DNA of 64,000 nucleotides from Alteromonas sp. KUL42 (lineage in GTDB: Bacteria; Pseudomonadota; Gammaproteobacteria; Enterobacterales; Alteromonadaceae), in NCBI RefSeq assembly GCF_006538325.1, contig NZ_BJKK01000007.1, forward strand, positions 124,001 through 188,000, read 5' to 3'. The notes under the pieces are model-generated. The model had not been told where the DNA came from, did no database searches, and worked only from the letters and a program-made list of their open reading frames with translations. The translations under genes and the position numbers were made by a program. Below, piece after piece: positions 29,302-39,448 of the stretch (within the stretch, counting starts at the first letter, position 1; each line of letters starts with the position of its first letter).

Positions 29302-30138
29302 TTATCCGTCTTTCGCATCTATTCGGATAACCTCTTTGCTATCGATACATAGCAAACTCATTGATTGTCCCCACACATAACCGGTATCTAAACCTATGAA
29401 CTGTGGATTGCGGGTTTCACCAAGCAGCGCTGCCCAGTGGCCAAATATTACCCTTTCGGTTGTCCTTAGTTGTTCATTAGTTCTCTCAAACCAAGGCGCT
29501 AACTTTTTTCGTTGATTGGCTGGTACGCTATCAGGGTGAGATTTATTGTCGAAGTCGAGTTTTCCACTTTGCTGCACGAAGCGCATACGCGTACAGGCAT
29601 TAACCACGAAACGCAGGCGGTCTTGCATTGGTAAATCCGGTGACCAAGAGTCAGGATTATTGCCATACATTCCCGCTAAAAAGTTTACATAACTATCGCC
29701 TTTCAGGGCCTGACTGACCTCATTACTAAGCGAGATGCATTCATCAATAGACCATTTTGGATATAATCCTGCGTGTACAATAAGCGTGTTTGAATCGATT
29801 TTGCTAGCGAGAGGGAATTGTCGTAGCCAGTTTAGTAAATCAGGTAAATCGGCTGCATTGAGTAAAGAGGTTAACTTATCCGACTTTTTGGCTTTTCGAA
29901 TACCGTTAGCAACGGCAAGCAAATGTAAGTCGTGGTTGCCTAATACGGTACTAAAACTTGCATTTAAATCACGGAGAAACCGCAAGGTACTTAATGAGTC
30001 TTCTCCGCGAGCGACTAAGTCACCCACGGCATATAACATATCATTTGAAGGGTCAAAGTGTGCTTTATCAAGCAGGCGACGTAAACCTTTATAACAGCCT
30101 TGGATATCTCCAATAACAAAAGTTTTGCCGTGCAACAT
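29302..30138 (-). CDS. apaH: Symmetrical bis(5'-nucleosyl)-tetraphosphatase ApaH
   Basis: A 278-residue metallophosphatase that splits Ap4A into two ADP; recent work on the family also gives it a role in removing Np4 caps from RNA. The calcineurin-like motifs are FVIGDIQGCYKGL, YAVGDLVARGEDSL, TVLGNHDLHLLAV, LIVHAGLYP and IFGHWAAL. The ATG at 30,138 lies five bases after AGGAGG; the GTG two codons earlier is part of that ribosome binding site. It is the last gene of the lptD-surA-pdxA-rsmA-apaG-apaH operon, nine bases after apaG. Confidence 0.95.
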   Translation of the reverse strand: MLHGKTFVIGDIQGCYKGLRRLLDKAHFDPSNDMLYAVGDLVARGEDSLSTLRFLRDLNASFSTVLGNHDLHLLAVANGIRKAKKSDKLTSLLNAADLPDLLNWLRQFPLASKIDSNTLIVHAGLYPKWSIDECISLSNEVSQALKGDSYVNFLAGMYGNNPDSWSPDLPMQDRLRFVVNACTRMRFVQQSGKLDFDNKSHPDSVPANQRKKLAPWFERTNEQLRTTERVIFGHWAALLGETRNPQFIGLDTGYVWGQSMSLLCIDSKEVIRIDAKDG

Positions 30139-30147
30139 GAACACCTC

Positions 30148-30522
30148 CTAGTGGAGAATACTGGGAATGGCTAAACGAAATAAGGGAATGGTAACGCGAA
30201 ATCGTTCACCGTTTTCTTTTTCCATTTCGTAATAGCCTTCCATATTGCCCACTGGTGTGTCAATTACAACACCGCTTGTGTACTCAAAAATTTCACCAGA
30301 TTTTAAAATAGGTTGCTTTCCGACAACACCAGCGCCTTCAACTTCAGTCGCTTTACCATTAGCATCAGTTATCCGCCAAAAACGGTTGATAAGTTGTACC
30401 GTTTCACTTCGCTTATTCTCAATAGTGATGTGATAAGCGAAAGCGAACTGTTTAGAGTCTGAGGGCAGGTGTTCTGGCAGGTGGCGAGTTTTTACTCGCA
30501 CCTGAATTTCTAAGTCATCCAT
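30148..30522 (-). CDS. apaG: ApaG (CorD) protein
   Basis: A 124-residue ApaG: QFAFAYHITIENKRSETVQL, GVVGKQPILKSGE, EYTSGVVIDTPVGNMEGYYEM and FRLAIPSILH match the family throughout, with the glycine-rich GxGVVGxQP loop. I place the start at the ATG at 30,522, giving the usual length of about 125; an upstream in-frame start would add 22 residues overlapping rsmA. The fold is a fibronectin III-type beta sandwich whose role (link to cobalt/magnesium tolerance and Ap4A) is not settled. It starts seven bases after the rsmA stop codon. Confidence 0.94.
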   Translation of the reverse strand: MDDLEIQVRVKTRHLPEHLPSDSKQFAFAYHITIENKRSETVQLINRFWRITDANGKATEVEGAGVVGKQPILKSGEIFEYTSGVVIDTPVGNMEGYYEMEKENGERFRVTIPLFRLAIPSILH

Positions 30523-30529
30523 AAAACGT

Positions 30530-31357
30530 TTACTGCTCTTGTTGACTTTCTTTAGCAGAGACGGCGTTGGCAATGGTAGCGAAGTCACTTAACGACAATA
30601 CTTCCGCTCTATAAGTAGGGTCGATACCTAATGCGCTTATTTCTTCTTCAGTCAAACTGTCTTTGAGTGAATTTCGAATGGTCTTTCTACGCTGATTAAA
30701 GGCTTGAGCACAAACGCGTTCCAGCGTATTTACTGACACAACGTCTACGGGAGGCGCATCGTGGGGGACTAATTTTACCACGGCAGAGTCAACTTTTGGT
30801 GGTGGCTTAAACGCTCCAGGTGGCACGTTAAGCACAGGGATAACGTGGCAGTAGTACTGAGCCATCACCGACAGGCGTCCGTAGTTTTTAGAGCCAGGGC
30901 CCGCAGCCAAACGGTTAACGACCTCTTTTTGAAGCATAAAGTGCATATCTTCTATACTGCTTGCATGATCAAAAAGGTGGAACATAAGAGGAGTAGAGAT
31001 GTTGTAAGGCAGGTTACCAAACACCCTTAGCTTCTTGTCTTTCTCTGGCATGTCTTTACTCAATGCCGTAAAGTCCATTGTCATCGCATCTTGTTCAATG
31101 ACGGTGAGCTTTTCTCCGTTGAAGGGGTGGTGACGCAATCGCTTCGCTAAGTCTCTGTCTAACTCTATAACTGTTAACGCATTTACCTCTTCGCAAACAG
31201 GATCTGTTAACGCGCCTAAACCTGGGCCTATTTCAACCAAGTTTTGTCCGTTTTTGGGAGCGATAGCAGATACGATTTTCCCTATCACGTAATCGTCGTG
31301 AAGGAAGTTCTGGCCGAATCGCTTTCTGGCCGTATGGCCTAAATGTGTTTTACTCAT
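30530..31357 (-). CDS. rsmA: 16S rRNA dimethyladenosine transferase RsmA (KsgA)
   Basis: A 275-residue SAM-dependent enzyme that dimethylates the two adjacent adenosines in helix 45 of 16S r[14 protein letters not shown] is the classic N-terminal motif, [12 protein letters not shown] the SAM loop, and [13 protein letters not shown] the NLPY catalytic motif. The C-terminal [11 protein letters not shown] segment is also conserved. The start overlaps the pdxA stop by four bases (ATGA), so translation is coupled. Third downstream gene in the lptD operon. Confidence 0.96.
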   Translation of the reverse strand: MSKTHLGHTARKRFGQNFLHDDYVIGKIVSAIAPKNGQNLVEIGPGLGALTDPVCEEVNALTVIELDRDLAKRLRHHPFNGEKLTVIEQDAMTMDFTALSKDMPEKDKKLRVFGNLPYNISTPLMFHLFDHASSIEDMHFMLQKEVVNRLAAGPGSKNYGRLSVMAQYYCHVIPVLNVPPGAFKPPPKVDSAVVKLVPHDAPPVDVVSVNTLERVCAQAFNQRRKTIRNSLKDSLTEEEISALGIDPTYRAEVLSLSDFATIANAVSAKESQQEQ

Positions 31358-32340
31358 TGTTGGTGGTGTGCAAGCTCAATGGCTTTTTCTAATGCTTTTC
31401 TAAAACTGCCGGCATCTGCTTCACCGGTTCCTGCTAAATCGAGCGCGGTACCGTGATCGACAGACGTGCGAATAAAAGGCAGGCCTAATGTTATATTCAC
31501 TGACGCGCCAAAACCTTTGTATTTTAGCACGGGTAGGCCCTGATCGTGATACATCGCTAAAACAACGTCGGCGTTTTCCAGATATTTGGGTTGAAAAATA
31601 GTATCTGCAGGGAGCGGCCCCGTAATGGTAATCCCTTCTTCACGCAATTCGTCAAGTGCAGGGATGATGGTGTGTATTTCTTCTGTGCCAATATGGCCAT
31701 CTTCTCCCGCATGCGGATTAAGACCACACACATATATGTGTGGATCTTTAATACCGAACTTTAGCTTTAAGTCGGTATTAATGATATGGATAACCTTATA
31801 CAAACGGTCGCGAGTGATTGCTTTAGACACGTATTCTAATGGAATGTGTGTGGTTGCTAGAGCAACGTTCAACCCCTCTGTGGCCAGTAGCATTACCACA
31901 TCAATGGTATTGGACTGGTATGCAAAGAACTCAGTATGACCGCTAAATGAAACACCAGCTTTGTTAATAATGCCTTTGTGCACTGGTCCAGTAACAACGG
32001 CATCAAAGTCGCCATCTATATTAGCCTGACAGGCTTGGCGAAGTGTCTCAACCACATACAACCCATTTTCACTGTCCAGTTTACCGGCTTCTACATCAAC
32101 TGACTTTTCAATGTGTTTAATAAACAACGAACCCGCAGGTTGAATTTGCGGGTTAATAGGGTCGTACTCAATAAGAGTTAAAGGAAGGGCAAGCTGCTCA
32201 GCCCTTGCCCTTAGCATGTCGGCATCGGCAAAGACAACAAGTTGTGCTTGCCACGCTTCTTGGGCCAGTTTAATGATTAAATCTGGCCCTATTCCTGCCG
32301 GTTCACCCGGCGTAATTGCAATTTTAATTGGTGTGCTCAT
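31354..32340 (-). CDS. pdxA: 4-hydroxythreonine-4-phosphate dehydrogenase PdxA
   Basis: A 328-residue NAD-dependent enzyme of pyridoxal 5'-phosphate synthesis; its product is used by PdxJ, which is also in this window (42,511-43,248). Conserved blocks: [55 protein letters not shown] and [15 protein letters not shown] with metal-binding histidines. Located 14 bases after surA and overlapping rsmA. Confidence 0.96.
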   Translation of the reverse strand: MSTPIKIAITPGEPAGIGPDLIIKLAQEAWQAQLVVFADADMLRARAEQLALPLTLIEYDPINPQIQPAGSLFIKHIEKSVDVEAGKLDSENGLYVVETLRQACQANIDGDFDAVVTGPVHKGIINKAGVSFSGHTEFFAYQSNTIDVVMLLATEGLNVALATTHIPLEYVSKAITRDRLYKVIHIINTDLKLKFGIKDPHIYVCGLNPHAGEDGHIGTEEIHTIIPALDELREEGITITGPLPADTIFQPKYLENADVVLAMYHDQGLPVLKYKGFGASVNITLGLPFIRTSVDHGTALDLAGTGEADAGSFRKALEKAIELAHHQQ

Positions 32341-32354
32341 AAGTTGTTCTGTTG

Positions 32355-33644
32355 TTATGCATCGACAACTTCAACGTATGCTGCATCGCGCATTTCGCGA
32401 AGCCAGTTTTCCGTCTCTTCTGCGAATTTTCTATTAAAGATGAGCTGATACGCTTTTTCTTCTTTGCGCTTCTCTGTGGCGTCATCCACGCGACGCTCGA
32501 TAAGTTGTATAAGGTGCCAGCCATGTACTGAACGTACCGGGTCGCTGTACTCACCAGGTTCAAGCTGCGCTAGAGCGTCTCTAAAGGCAGGAACATAGTT
32601 TTGAGGATCTGACCATCCAAGTTCACCGCCACGTAGAGCAGAGCCCGGATCTTCAGAATGCTCCTTTGCCAAAGCCTCGAATTCCGCTTCACCGTTTTGC
32701 AGTTCTTTTTTGAAACGGGCCAACATACTCTTGGCTTTTTCTTCACTTAGAATAATTGATGGCTTAACCAATATGTGACGAGAATTTACTTCTTCAATCG
32801 TCACGGTTTCAATACCACGGGTATCAAGCACTTTCAAAATGTGGAAGCCCGCACCACTGCGGATGGGGCCAACTAATGTGTCTTTGTTTTTATTTTGTAT
32901 AGCTTCTGCAAATAAGGTAGGCATAGCATTAATATTCAACCAACCCATATCACCACCTTCCAACGCTTCGTTACCCGATGACGAAGCAATGGCTATTTTG
33001 GCAAAGTCTGAACCCGACTCCAATAGTGCAATAACTTTATCAGCACGCTCTCGCGCCGCTTGGATATCTTCATCTGTTGGCTCTGGCGGGAAGCCAATAA
33101 GAATGTGACCAAGGCGGTACTCTGCTTGTTCAGCACCTTGCTGCTCTATCAAACCAACCAGGGTTTCTATTTCCTGTGAGGTGATATAAACACGGCGGCG
33201 GACATTGGCGCGACGAACTTCACCCATGATGATTTCTTCGCGAATATCTTCGCGGTAATCGTCATAAGCAATACCTTCAGCGGCAAGCTGTGCGCGCAAT
33301 TCGTCAATAGAGGCATTTTGGTTAGCAGCAATATTTCCGATAGTTTGCTCAAGCTGTGGGTCGCTGATTCGGATACCCATTCTTTCTGCCATTTGCAGTT
33401 GTAAGCTTTTGGTAATAAGGCGCTCTATCGCTTGAGTGCGCAGTGCACGATCTGACGGTAGCTGTTGATTATTTGCCTCTGCATTGCGCTTAACATCTTT
33501 TACCAGTGCGTCAATTTCACTTTCTAATACAACGCCCTGGTCAACGATAACGGCAACGCGGTCAAGCATAACTTCTTGCGCAACGCTGCTAAATGAGAGT
33601 AGGGCACCTAACATCAATGCTCGGGTAATGAACTTCATACACAC
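32355..33644 (-). CDS. surA: Periplasmic chaperone/peptidyl-prolyl isomerase SurA
   Basis: A 429-residue periplasmic chaperone that escorts beta-barrel proteins to the BAM complex, LptD among them. Signal peptide ([19 protein letters not shown]), N-terminal chaperone domain, and two parvulin domains (about 170-275 with [12 protein letters not shown] and GGDMGWLN; about 285-390 with [17 protein letters not shown] and GWHLIQL). It lies 55 bases after lptD, whose product depends on it. Length matches E. coli SurA (428). Confidence 0.95.
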   Translation of the reverse strand: MCMKFITRALMLGALLSFSSVAQEVMLDRVAVIVDQGVVLESEIDALVKDVKRNAEANNQQLPSDRALRTQAIERLITKSLQLQMAERMGIRISDPQLEQTIGNIAANQNASIDELRAQLAAEGIAYDDYREDIREEIIMGEVRRANVRRRVYITSQEIETLVGLIEQQGAEQAEYRLGHILIGFPPEPTDEDIQAARERADKVIALLESGSDFAKIAIASSSGNEALEGGDMGWLNINAMPTLFAEAIQNKNKDTLVGPIRSGAGFHILKVLDTRGIETVTIEEVNSRHILVKPSIILSEEKAKSMLARFKKELQNGEAEFEALAKEHSEDPGSALRGGELGWSDPQNYVPAFRDALAQLEPGEYSDPVRSVHGWHLIQLIERRVDDATEKRKEEKAYQLIFNRKFAEETENWLREMRDAAYVEVVDA

Positions 33645-33699
33645 TCTTTTATTATTGGTTAATTACATTTGAGCATACCTATGCACACTCAACTGCGGG

Positions 33700-35952
33700 T
33701 TAATTTAAACTATATGGCTGTCGATAGCCAAACATACCATCTTCTAGCATGCTTCTTCGCGTTCCCGACGAACCGATCCCTTTAAAAATAAACTGTAACG
33801 ATACGCCTGAGTCGAAATCGTCAATCGATTGCTCGCCAAGGGCGTTATAACGGTTATTGAGGCTTCGTTGTGCAACAAGCCTAACAGCCCAGCAACATGA
33901 CTCGTATTGAATGCCTGCATAAGTTTCAACACTTCGGTTGCGCTCAATATCACGATAAGTTCGACCTACCCACTGCCAGTTTTCAGAAATAGGCCAGCTT
34001 GCCGAAATACCTACTTGGCTAATCGTCTCACCACTGAGGTCGCGCACATATCGATGGTTTACTTGTATAAAACGCGCATCGTCTTTGCGATATTCAATAC
34101 CAGTGCTACTGAGGTCGACTTTGTCTGTATCTGTTGTTACTTGAACGTCAGTATGGAAGAACCAATTCTGATTAAAGCGCCAATCAACTTCAGCAGCCAA
34201 TGCTGAGCGATCTTGGTTTTTGGTCGCCGCAATAACTTTATTATCTTCAAGGTAGAATATCTGACCCACACTTAAGACCAATTGTTCCCGATTGTTTTTA
34301 TCTAGTAATCGGGTTGTGGCGCCAAGCGTAATTTGGTTGTTATCACTTATGCGGTCAAGCCCAGTAAATTCCTGACCTCGGAAGAGCCCCTCAACATCGG
34401 TAAGCAGTGGCGTTGAATCATAAAAACCAATCGCCGTTTGGTCTTCATAAGACGTGTAGAGGTATTGAACTTTCGGTTCTAGTGTCATTGATAGGTCGTC
34501 ATTGAACCAAGAGCTATCACGCTCGAAGTATAGCGCACCGTACAATCTTGCTTGACCGAGCGTTCGTTCTACATCTTCCTTAAGTTGTGTTCCCTCTACA
34601 TTATCTTGACGGTAGATGGTCTGAAATAATGTCGTTTCAGCGATTAGCTCCCCCCATGCTGAACGGAAAGGTACCGCCAGTGTTGGGGCAATGTGAAAAC
34701 GGGTTGCTGTTGGTGCCGTTTCCAAAGTGTTATCGAAGTGCGCAACTTCAGAGTCCACATTGAACTCGAGGAATCGGCCAAATGACGTGCGATAGTTCAT
34801 TTTAATTTCGGGGACTGCGCGATAACTGTCTGGCGTGTTGCCCAACACCTCAAAGTCTTTAATTTGCATATTAATCGACAGTTTTTCTGAGTAGTAACTC
34901 AGACCGACACTTCGATATAAGTGGGTATCTGCGCGACTGTAATAATCTGAACCCAAATCGACCAGATAGTTGTTGTCACTTAACCCGTTGAAATCAACAT
35001 TTAGTAGCCAGTTGTCCCCAATTAGCCCTTGGTGCTCTAGGCGATAGAAGTAACGATTGGGATTACCGGCAATGTCAGTATCACTAGGCAAATATTCGAT
35101 ATACGCTTTACCTTGGCTGGTGTCGGTAAGATACCTAAACTCAGTATTGAGTTGGACGCCGCGCAATGTCATTAAACGCGGCGAAATGGTCATGTCGTAA
35201 TTAGGCGCAATGTTCCAGTAAAAAGGCTGTGTGTAATCGACACCGGTTCTTCTTGAGCTGGTTAGCTCAGGAAAAAGAAGGCCAGTTTGGCGCTGGTTAC
35301 TGATGGGGAAAGCAAAATAAGGTAAATAAAATACGGGCACGTCTGCGATGTAAAAACGGGTGTGTTTGGCTTGCCCCCAAACTGTTCCCTTTTCCAAACT
35401 GATTTCACTTGCACGAATTTGCCAGTCTTCTCCACCTGCAGGACAGGTAGTAAAGCTCACATTCTTTAACGAAATGCCCGTGTCAGTGTCTAAAACAATG
35501 TCTTTAGCTGCACCTTGACCAACAAACCCGGTTAATTGATAGCGTGTGTTGATCATCTCTAGTCGCTCTTCTTCTGAGCGTAGAGTGACCGCGTCGCTTT
35601 CAACTTTAATTTGTGCGTCTTGATAGGTCACATTGCCTTTGGCAATCAGATCTTTACCGTTGCCATTAACCTGTGCCTGAGAAGCACTTATCTGCGCCGT
35701 ATCAGAAGTGATATCTACGTGACCTGAAAACAGTGCGACAGTGTTTTCAATAATTTCAGTTCTATCAGCTTGAACTTTGATGTGCCCTTCAGGCATGAGT
35801 TGGCTGCTGGTAAAGGTTACAGGTTCAACAGCACAAAAGGCGAGAGGTGCCTGATTTGGCTCAGTCATTGGCGCTGAATCTGTAGTTTCTTGTGCAGACG
35901 CGACGGTGGGCAAGTAGGTCGCGAAAACAACCATGGCGCAGGTTTTTCTCAT
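33700..35952 (-). CDS. lptD: LPS-assembly outer membrane protein LptD
   Basis: A 750-residue outer-membrane barrel that, with LptE, places lipopolysaccharide in the outer leaflet. Signal peptide (MVVFATYLPTVASAQE), LptA/OstA-like jellyroll domain (about 50-200: ADRTEIIENTVALFSGHVDI), then the barrel domain with FPISNQRQTGLLFPE. Cysteines expected for the disulfides appear at CAVEPV near residue 39, in FTTCPAGGEDW and as the CC pair of YESCCWAVRL. It is the first gene of the operon with surA, and is divergent from djlA, the same order as in E. coli. Confidence 0.95.
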   Translation of the reverse strand: MRKTCAMVVFATYLPTVASAQETTDSAPMTEPNQAPLAFCAVEPVTFTSSQLMPEGHIKVQADRTEIIENTVALFSGHVDITSDTAQISASQAQVNGNGKDLIAKGNVTYQDAQIKVESDAVTLRSEEERLEMINTRYQLTGFVGQGAAKDIVLDTDTGISLKNVSFTTCPAGGEDWQIRASEISLEKGTVWGQAKHTRFYIADVPVFYLPYFAFPISNQRQTGLLFPELTSSRRTGVDYTQPFYWNIAPNYDMTISPRLMTLRGVQLNTEFRYLTDTSQGKAYIEYLPSDTDIAGNPNRYFYRLEHQGLIGDNWLLNVDFNGLSDNNYLVDLGSDYYSRADTHLYRSVGLSYYSEKLSINMQIKDFEVLGNTPDSYRAVPEIKMNYRTSFGRFLEFNVDSEVAHFDNTLETAPTATRFHIAPTLAVPFRSAWGELIAETTLFQTIYRQDNVEGTQLKEDVERTLGQARLYGALYFERDSSWFNDDLSMTLEPKVQYLYTSYEDQTAIGFYDSTPLLTDVEGLFRGQEFTGLDRISDNNQITLGATTRLLDKNNREQLVLSVGQIFYLEDNKVIAATKNQDRSALAAEVDWRFNQNWFFHTDVQVTTDTDKVDLSSTGIEYRKDDARFIQVNHRYVRDLSGETISQVGISASWPISENWQWVGRTYRDIERNRSVETYAGIQYESCCWAVRLVAQRSLNNRYNALGEQSIDDFDSGVSLQFIFKGIGSSGTRRSMLEDGMFGYRQPYSLN

Positions 35953-36395
35953 GCGTAAAAGAATGGCCTATGTGTTAAAAATTGCTTTATTATTCAGCTA
36001 AGACGACAAACGCCTTATTTAGTTCTGTTATTGTAAAAGACGCCGACCAACAACTGAATACAAAAGCATTACACCCTTAGCAGCGACATTTTTAATTAGC
36101 GCACAATTCTAAGCACTTCTCGCGTAATTACCAACCATTGATGTAAAAAAATGCATATTATCTGCATTTATTGTGCTAATCAGCGTGTACTTGCCTTTAT
36201 TAGCCCTTGAAATTAGGCTTTCTGTACTTACTTCTTTATCTCAAACGCTTTGTTATAGTAGGCATCAAATATATCTGATTTACTTGTGTTAATTCTCGCT
36301 TTAGTTGAGCACTTCCATATATAAGCCATATCAACGCGTTGGAACAGTGTAGAGCAAAGGGCTGTGGCCTTCAGTATCAAACGGAGAAATAATTA
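35953..36395. other. 443-base divergent control region, lptD / djlA
   Basis: Non-coding, AT-rich. On the minus strand near 36,025 the sequence AGAACTAAATAAGG followed by TCTTA loosely resembles an RpoE-type promoter (family knowledge: lptD is often sigma-E controlled), but the match is weak. On the plus side GGAG precedes the djlA ATG by nine bases. No RNA gene recognised. Confidence 0.4.
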
Positions 36396-37262
36396 ATGGC
36401 AATTTGGGGAAAGATCCTCGGTGCTTTGTTTGGGTTCTTTTTCTTAAAGATACCCGGCGCCATTTTGGGATTAATAGTCGGGCATTTCTTCGACAAAGCA
36501 TATAGCCAAGATTTTAATCAATTAGGTGGGTTTGGGCGTTTTTTCTCTGACCAAAACAGCTTAAAGCAACAAGCTATTTTCTTTCATAGTTTGTTTAGTG
36601 CACTAGGCCATTTAGCGAAGTCTGACGGCAAGGTTACTGACAGAGAAATTCAGATTGCCACTGCGCTTATGGATGACATGCAATTAACCGGTAGTGCAAG
36701 ACGAGAAGCACAGGACGCATTTCGCGAGGGAAAAGCCAGAGATTTCCCGCTTGCCGATACGCTAAAAGGGTTTTATGAAGCCAGTCATGGGCGTCGCGAC
36801 ATCCTACAAGTTTTTCTAGAAATACTTATCCAAGCGGCCTTTGCCGATGGTCAGTTGTCGCAAGAAGAATACAATGTACTAGAGAAAGTGGCTAAGCCAT
36901 TGGGCTTTAGGCGTCGCGACCTCGATTATCTTATTTCCATGTACGAAGCAGAAATTCGTTTTCGTCAGCGCGGTGGGCAACGAAATAACACGGGCGGGCA
37001 GTACCGACAAAGTTCGCAAGGTCGCCAGCAAAGTGCTTATTCAGAGCAGCAAAGCCTAGATGATGCCTATCGCATATTAGGGGTGTCTTCTTCTGACGAT
37101 GAGAAAACGGTCAAACGCGCCTATCGCAAGCGGATGTCTGAGCATCATCCCGACAAGTTGGTTTCTAAGGGGTTACCTGAACAGGCCATGGAAATAGCCA
37201 AGAAGAAAGCGCAGGATATTCAGTCAGCATATGAACTCATTAAGCAAAAGCGTGGCTTCTAA
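36396..37262 (+). CDS. djlA: DnaJ-like membrane co-chaperone DjlA
   Basis: A 288-residue type III membrane protein. One N-terminal helix (ILGALFGFFFLKIPGAILGL) with the glycine pattern needed for dimerisation, a central TerB-like domain (about 50-180) and a Gln/Arg/Ser-rich linker. A C-terminal J domain follows (about 220-288: DDAYRILGVSS, the HPD motif in SEHHPDKLVSKGLP, AYELIKQKRGF). It stimulates DnaK ATPase at the membrane. Same divergent position relative to lptD as in E. coli. Confidence 0.95.
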   Translation: MAIWGKILGALFGFFFLKIPGAILGLIVGHFFDKAYSQDFNQLGGFGRFFSDQNSLKQQAIFFHSLFSALGHLAKSDGKVTDREIQIATALMDDMQLTGSARREAQDAFREGKARDFPLADTLKGFYEASHGRRDILQVFLEILIQAAFADGQLSQEEYNVLEKVAKPLGFRRRDLDYLISMYEAEIRFRQRGGQRNNTGGQYRQSSQGRQQSAYSEQQSLDDAYRILGVSSSDDEKTVKRAYRKRMSEHHPDKLVSKGLPEQAMEIAKKKAQDIQSAYELIKQKRGF

Positions 37263-37280
37263 ATGGTGCCTTTATAAATA

Positions 37281-38204
37281 ATGTCTAAAGAACGCGAATT
37301 AACTTATGTGCCTGCGGCTAGTCAGGCACATATAGACGGCTTTATTGAGATGCTTTGGCTTGAAAAAGGGTTATCGGAGCATACTCAACAAAGTTATCGT
37401 ACCGATCTGACTAAACTAGCAATATTCAGCAACAATCAGGGCGTTAAAGATATTGCGGTACTTACTACCGAGCAGTTGCAAGATTACTTGGCTTATCGCC
37501 ATGAAAAGGGCTTGTCCGCCCGCAGCACGCAGCGCGCGTTGAGTGCCATTCGCGCTTTTTTCGTCTTTCTTATTACCAAGCAAGTACGAGTAGATAGCCC
37601 TGTTTCTTCCTTATCGAACCCTAAAACGCCAAAAGCTCTACCGACGTCGTTAAGCGAACAACAAGTGGAAGACTTGTTAGCGGCCCCACTTACTGATGAC
37701 CCCATTGAGTGTCGTGATAAAAGTATGCTGGAAGTACTGTATGCCACTGGTTTGCGCGTAAGTGAGTTAATTGGTTTAACTATGGACCAGATTAGTTTGC
37801 AGCAAGGTGTGGTGCGCGTTGTGGGCAAAGGCAACAAAGAGCGCTTGGTTCCATTGGGTGAAGAAGCCATAGAGTGGTTGCTTACTTACATCAAAGCCGC
37901 ACGTCCAATACTGGCGAGTAAGTCGTCTGACTTCGTTTTTTTGAGTAAGCGCGGGCAAAAGATGACTCGCCAAACATTTTGGCATCGTATCAAATATTAC
38001 GCGGTAAAAGCAGGGATTGAGCAACACTTGTCTCCACACACATTAAGACATGCATTTGCAACTCATTTACTCAATCACGGTGCAGACCTACGTGTAGTAC
38101 AAATGCTTCTAGGGCACAGTGACTTGTCTACCACACAAATATATACCCATGTTGCAACTGAACGACTACAAACGTTAATACAGAGTCATCATCCGCGTGG
38201 CTAA
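37281..38204 (+). CDS. xerD: Site-specific tyrosine recombinase XerD
   Basis: A 307-residue tyrosine recombinase that resolves chromosome dimers at dif with XerC. N-terminal SAM-like core-binding domain (EKGLSEHTQQSYRTDL), then the catalytic domain with ATGLRVSELIGLT (Arg), GKGNKERLVPLG (Lys), SPHTLRHAFATHLLNHGAD (His, Arg) and LGHSDLSTTQIYTHV (His, catalytic Tyr). It follows djlA by 18 bases and precedes dsbC, the usual xerD-dsbC-recJ order, so XerD rather than XerC is favoured. Confidence 0.93.
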   Translation: MSKERELTYVPAASQAHIDGFIEMLWLEKGLSEHTQQSYRTDLTKLAIFSNNQGVKDIAVLTTEQLQDYLAYRHEKGLSARSTQRALSAIRAFFVFLITKQVRVDSPVSSLSNPKTPKALPTSLSEQQVEDLLAAPLTDDPIECRDKSMLEVLYATGLRVSELIGLTMDQISLQQGVVRVVGKGNKERLVPLGEEAIEWLLTYIKAARPILASKSSDFVFLSKRGQKMTRQTFWHRIKYYAVKAGIEQHLSPHTLRHAFATHLLNHGADLRVVQMLLGHSDLSTTQIYTHVATERLQTLIQSHHPRG

Positions 38205-38507
38205 CATGAAATAATGCTATGGAATACACAGTGGTGCGACCAGTGAATGCGATGCAATCTTTTAAATACGAATGGGTGTGTTAGGATATTGCGCCTTTAA
38301 TATGTTCACGTATTACACGCATAGAAAACTGTCATGCAGTTGCCGCGAGTGATGATGTATATGAAATTTTTATTCGGCATTGACGGTCTATTTTAGATAT
38401 ATCCGCACTGTAGAGAAAGTGGGGAGTGTTTATTCAATACGTTGTTTAACTGTATTGCGGTTAGTTCATCAGTGCCAATTAAGTTAAGTCGGGCCGAGGT
38501 AGGCTCA
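38205..38507. other. About 300 bases between xerD and dsbC
   Basis: No gene is supported. A frame open from 38,442 continues into dsbC, but its first 22 codons are poorly coding and precede the signal peptide. I see no clear terminator and only a poor promoter match (TTGACG at 38,380 without a good -10). Confidence 0.45.
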
Positions 38508-39242
38508 ATGGAGTGTGTTGTAGTGAAAGCATTTAAGCAGTATTTATGTGCCGGTTTTGTCGCGGCAACGACCTTACTTAGTACGGCCGTTCAAGCGGAT
38601 GAGAGCGCTATTCGAGAGAAGCTTACCACTAAGCTTGGTTTGGACGTTGATTCTTTAGCAGACTCTCCAGTACCTGGCTTGGTGCAAGTCGCAACCGACC
38701 GAGGTTTCTTTTACGTCAGTGATGATGGAGAGTACCTATTACAAGCACGTGTTTTCAATATCGACAATCAAATGCGTAATGAAACAGAAGTAGCGTTATC
38801 GTCAATACGTCTGGCGGGTGTTAACGACATGGCTTCTTCTGCTATCACGTTTAAAGCAAAAGATGAAAAGCATGTCATTAGCGTATTTACAGACACCACA
38901 TGTGGTTACTGCCGTAAACTGCATAAAGAAATAGGTGAGCTAAATGACAATGGTATTACAGTTCGCTATTTGGCGTTCCCTCGCTCAGGATTAAATAGTC
39001 AAACTTACAAAGACATGGTATCAGTGTGGTGTGCGGCTAACCCTCAACAGGCGTTGACGGATGCTAAATCGGGTGACGATATCGTAAGTGCTAGCTGCCA
39101 AAACAAAGTTGCTGAACAGTACAAGTTAGGGCAGAAACTGGGTGTAAATGGAACGCCGAATATCATTCTTCCTGATGGTACACTTATTCCAGGTTACCAA
39201 CCTGCCGAATTGCTCGTTCAGGCGCTAGAGCAAGCAGGGTAG
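38508..39242 (+). CDS. dsbC: Thiol:disulfide interchange protein DsbC
   Basis: A periplasmic disulfide isomerase of about 240 residues. Signal peptide (KAFKQYLCAGFVAATTLLS), N-terminal dimerisation domain (LTTKLGLDVDSLADSPVPGL), then a thioredoxin-fold domain with active site TCGYCRKLHKE and the cis-proline in VNGTPNIILPDG. It corrects wrong disulfides in exported proteins. ATG at 38,508 follows GAGG by eight bases; a GTG at 38,523, with GGAG upstream, would give a cleaner signal peptide and is also plausible. Two extra Cys pair later (WCAANP, SCQNK) as in E. coli. Confidence 0.92.
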   Translation: MECVVVKAFKQYLCAGFVAATTLLSTAVQADESAIREKLTTKLGLDVDSLADSPVPGLVQVATDRGFFYVSDDGEYLLQARVFNIDNQMRNETEVALSSIRLAGVNDMASSAITFKAKDEKHVISVFTDTTCGYCRKLHKEIGELNDNGITVRYLAFPRSGLNSQTYKDMVSVWCAANPQQALTDAKSGDDIVSASCQNKVAEQYKLGQKLGVNGTPNIILPDGTLIPGYQPAELLVQALEQAG

Positions 39243-39308
39243 GCTGCCAAAACTTAATGCAGCTAGAACTCAGCACAAGCAAGAGTCAGCATGGTCCACA
39301 TTAAATAG

Positions 39309-39332
39309 AAAACGCACGCAAGTGCGTTTTTT
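39309..39332 (+). terminator. Rho-independent terminator of dsbC
   Basis: aacgcac (39,311-39,317), loop gcaa, gtgcgtt (39,322-39,328), then a T run of six. Typical intrinsic terminator between dsbC and recJ. Confidence 0.85.
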
Positions 39333-39448
39333 AATTTGTACGGAGCGGTCTATTTTTGTACGCTAATAGTAAAGCTGAGCTTCTTATTCGTTATTAGTTT
39401 CAAGTAAACTTTAAGCAATTCTTTGTTATATTCACCAAGTGGTCCTCC

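Noticed and set aside
38442-38507. Extended N-terminus of DsbC
   Set aside because: The added residues precede a normal signal peptide and a good ribosome site lies at 38,498-38,502.
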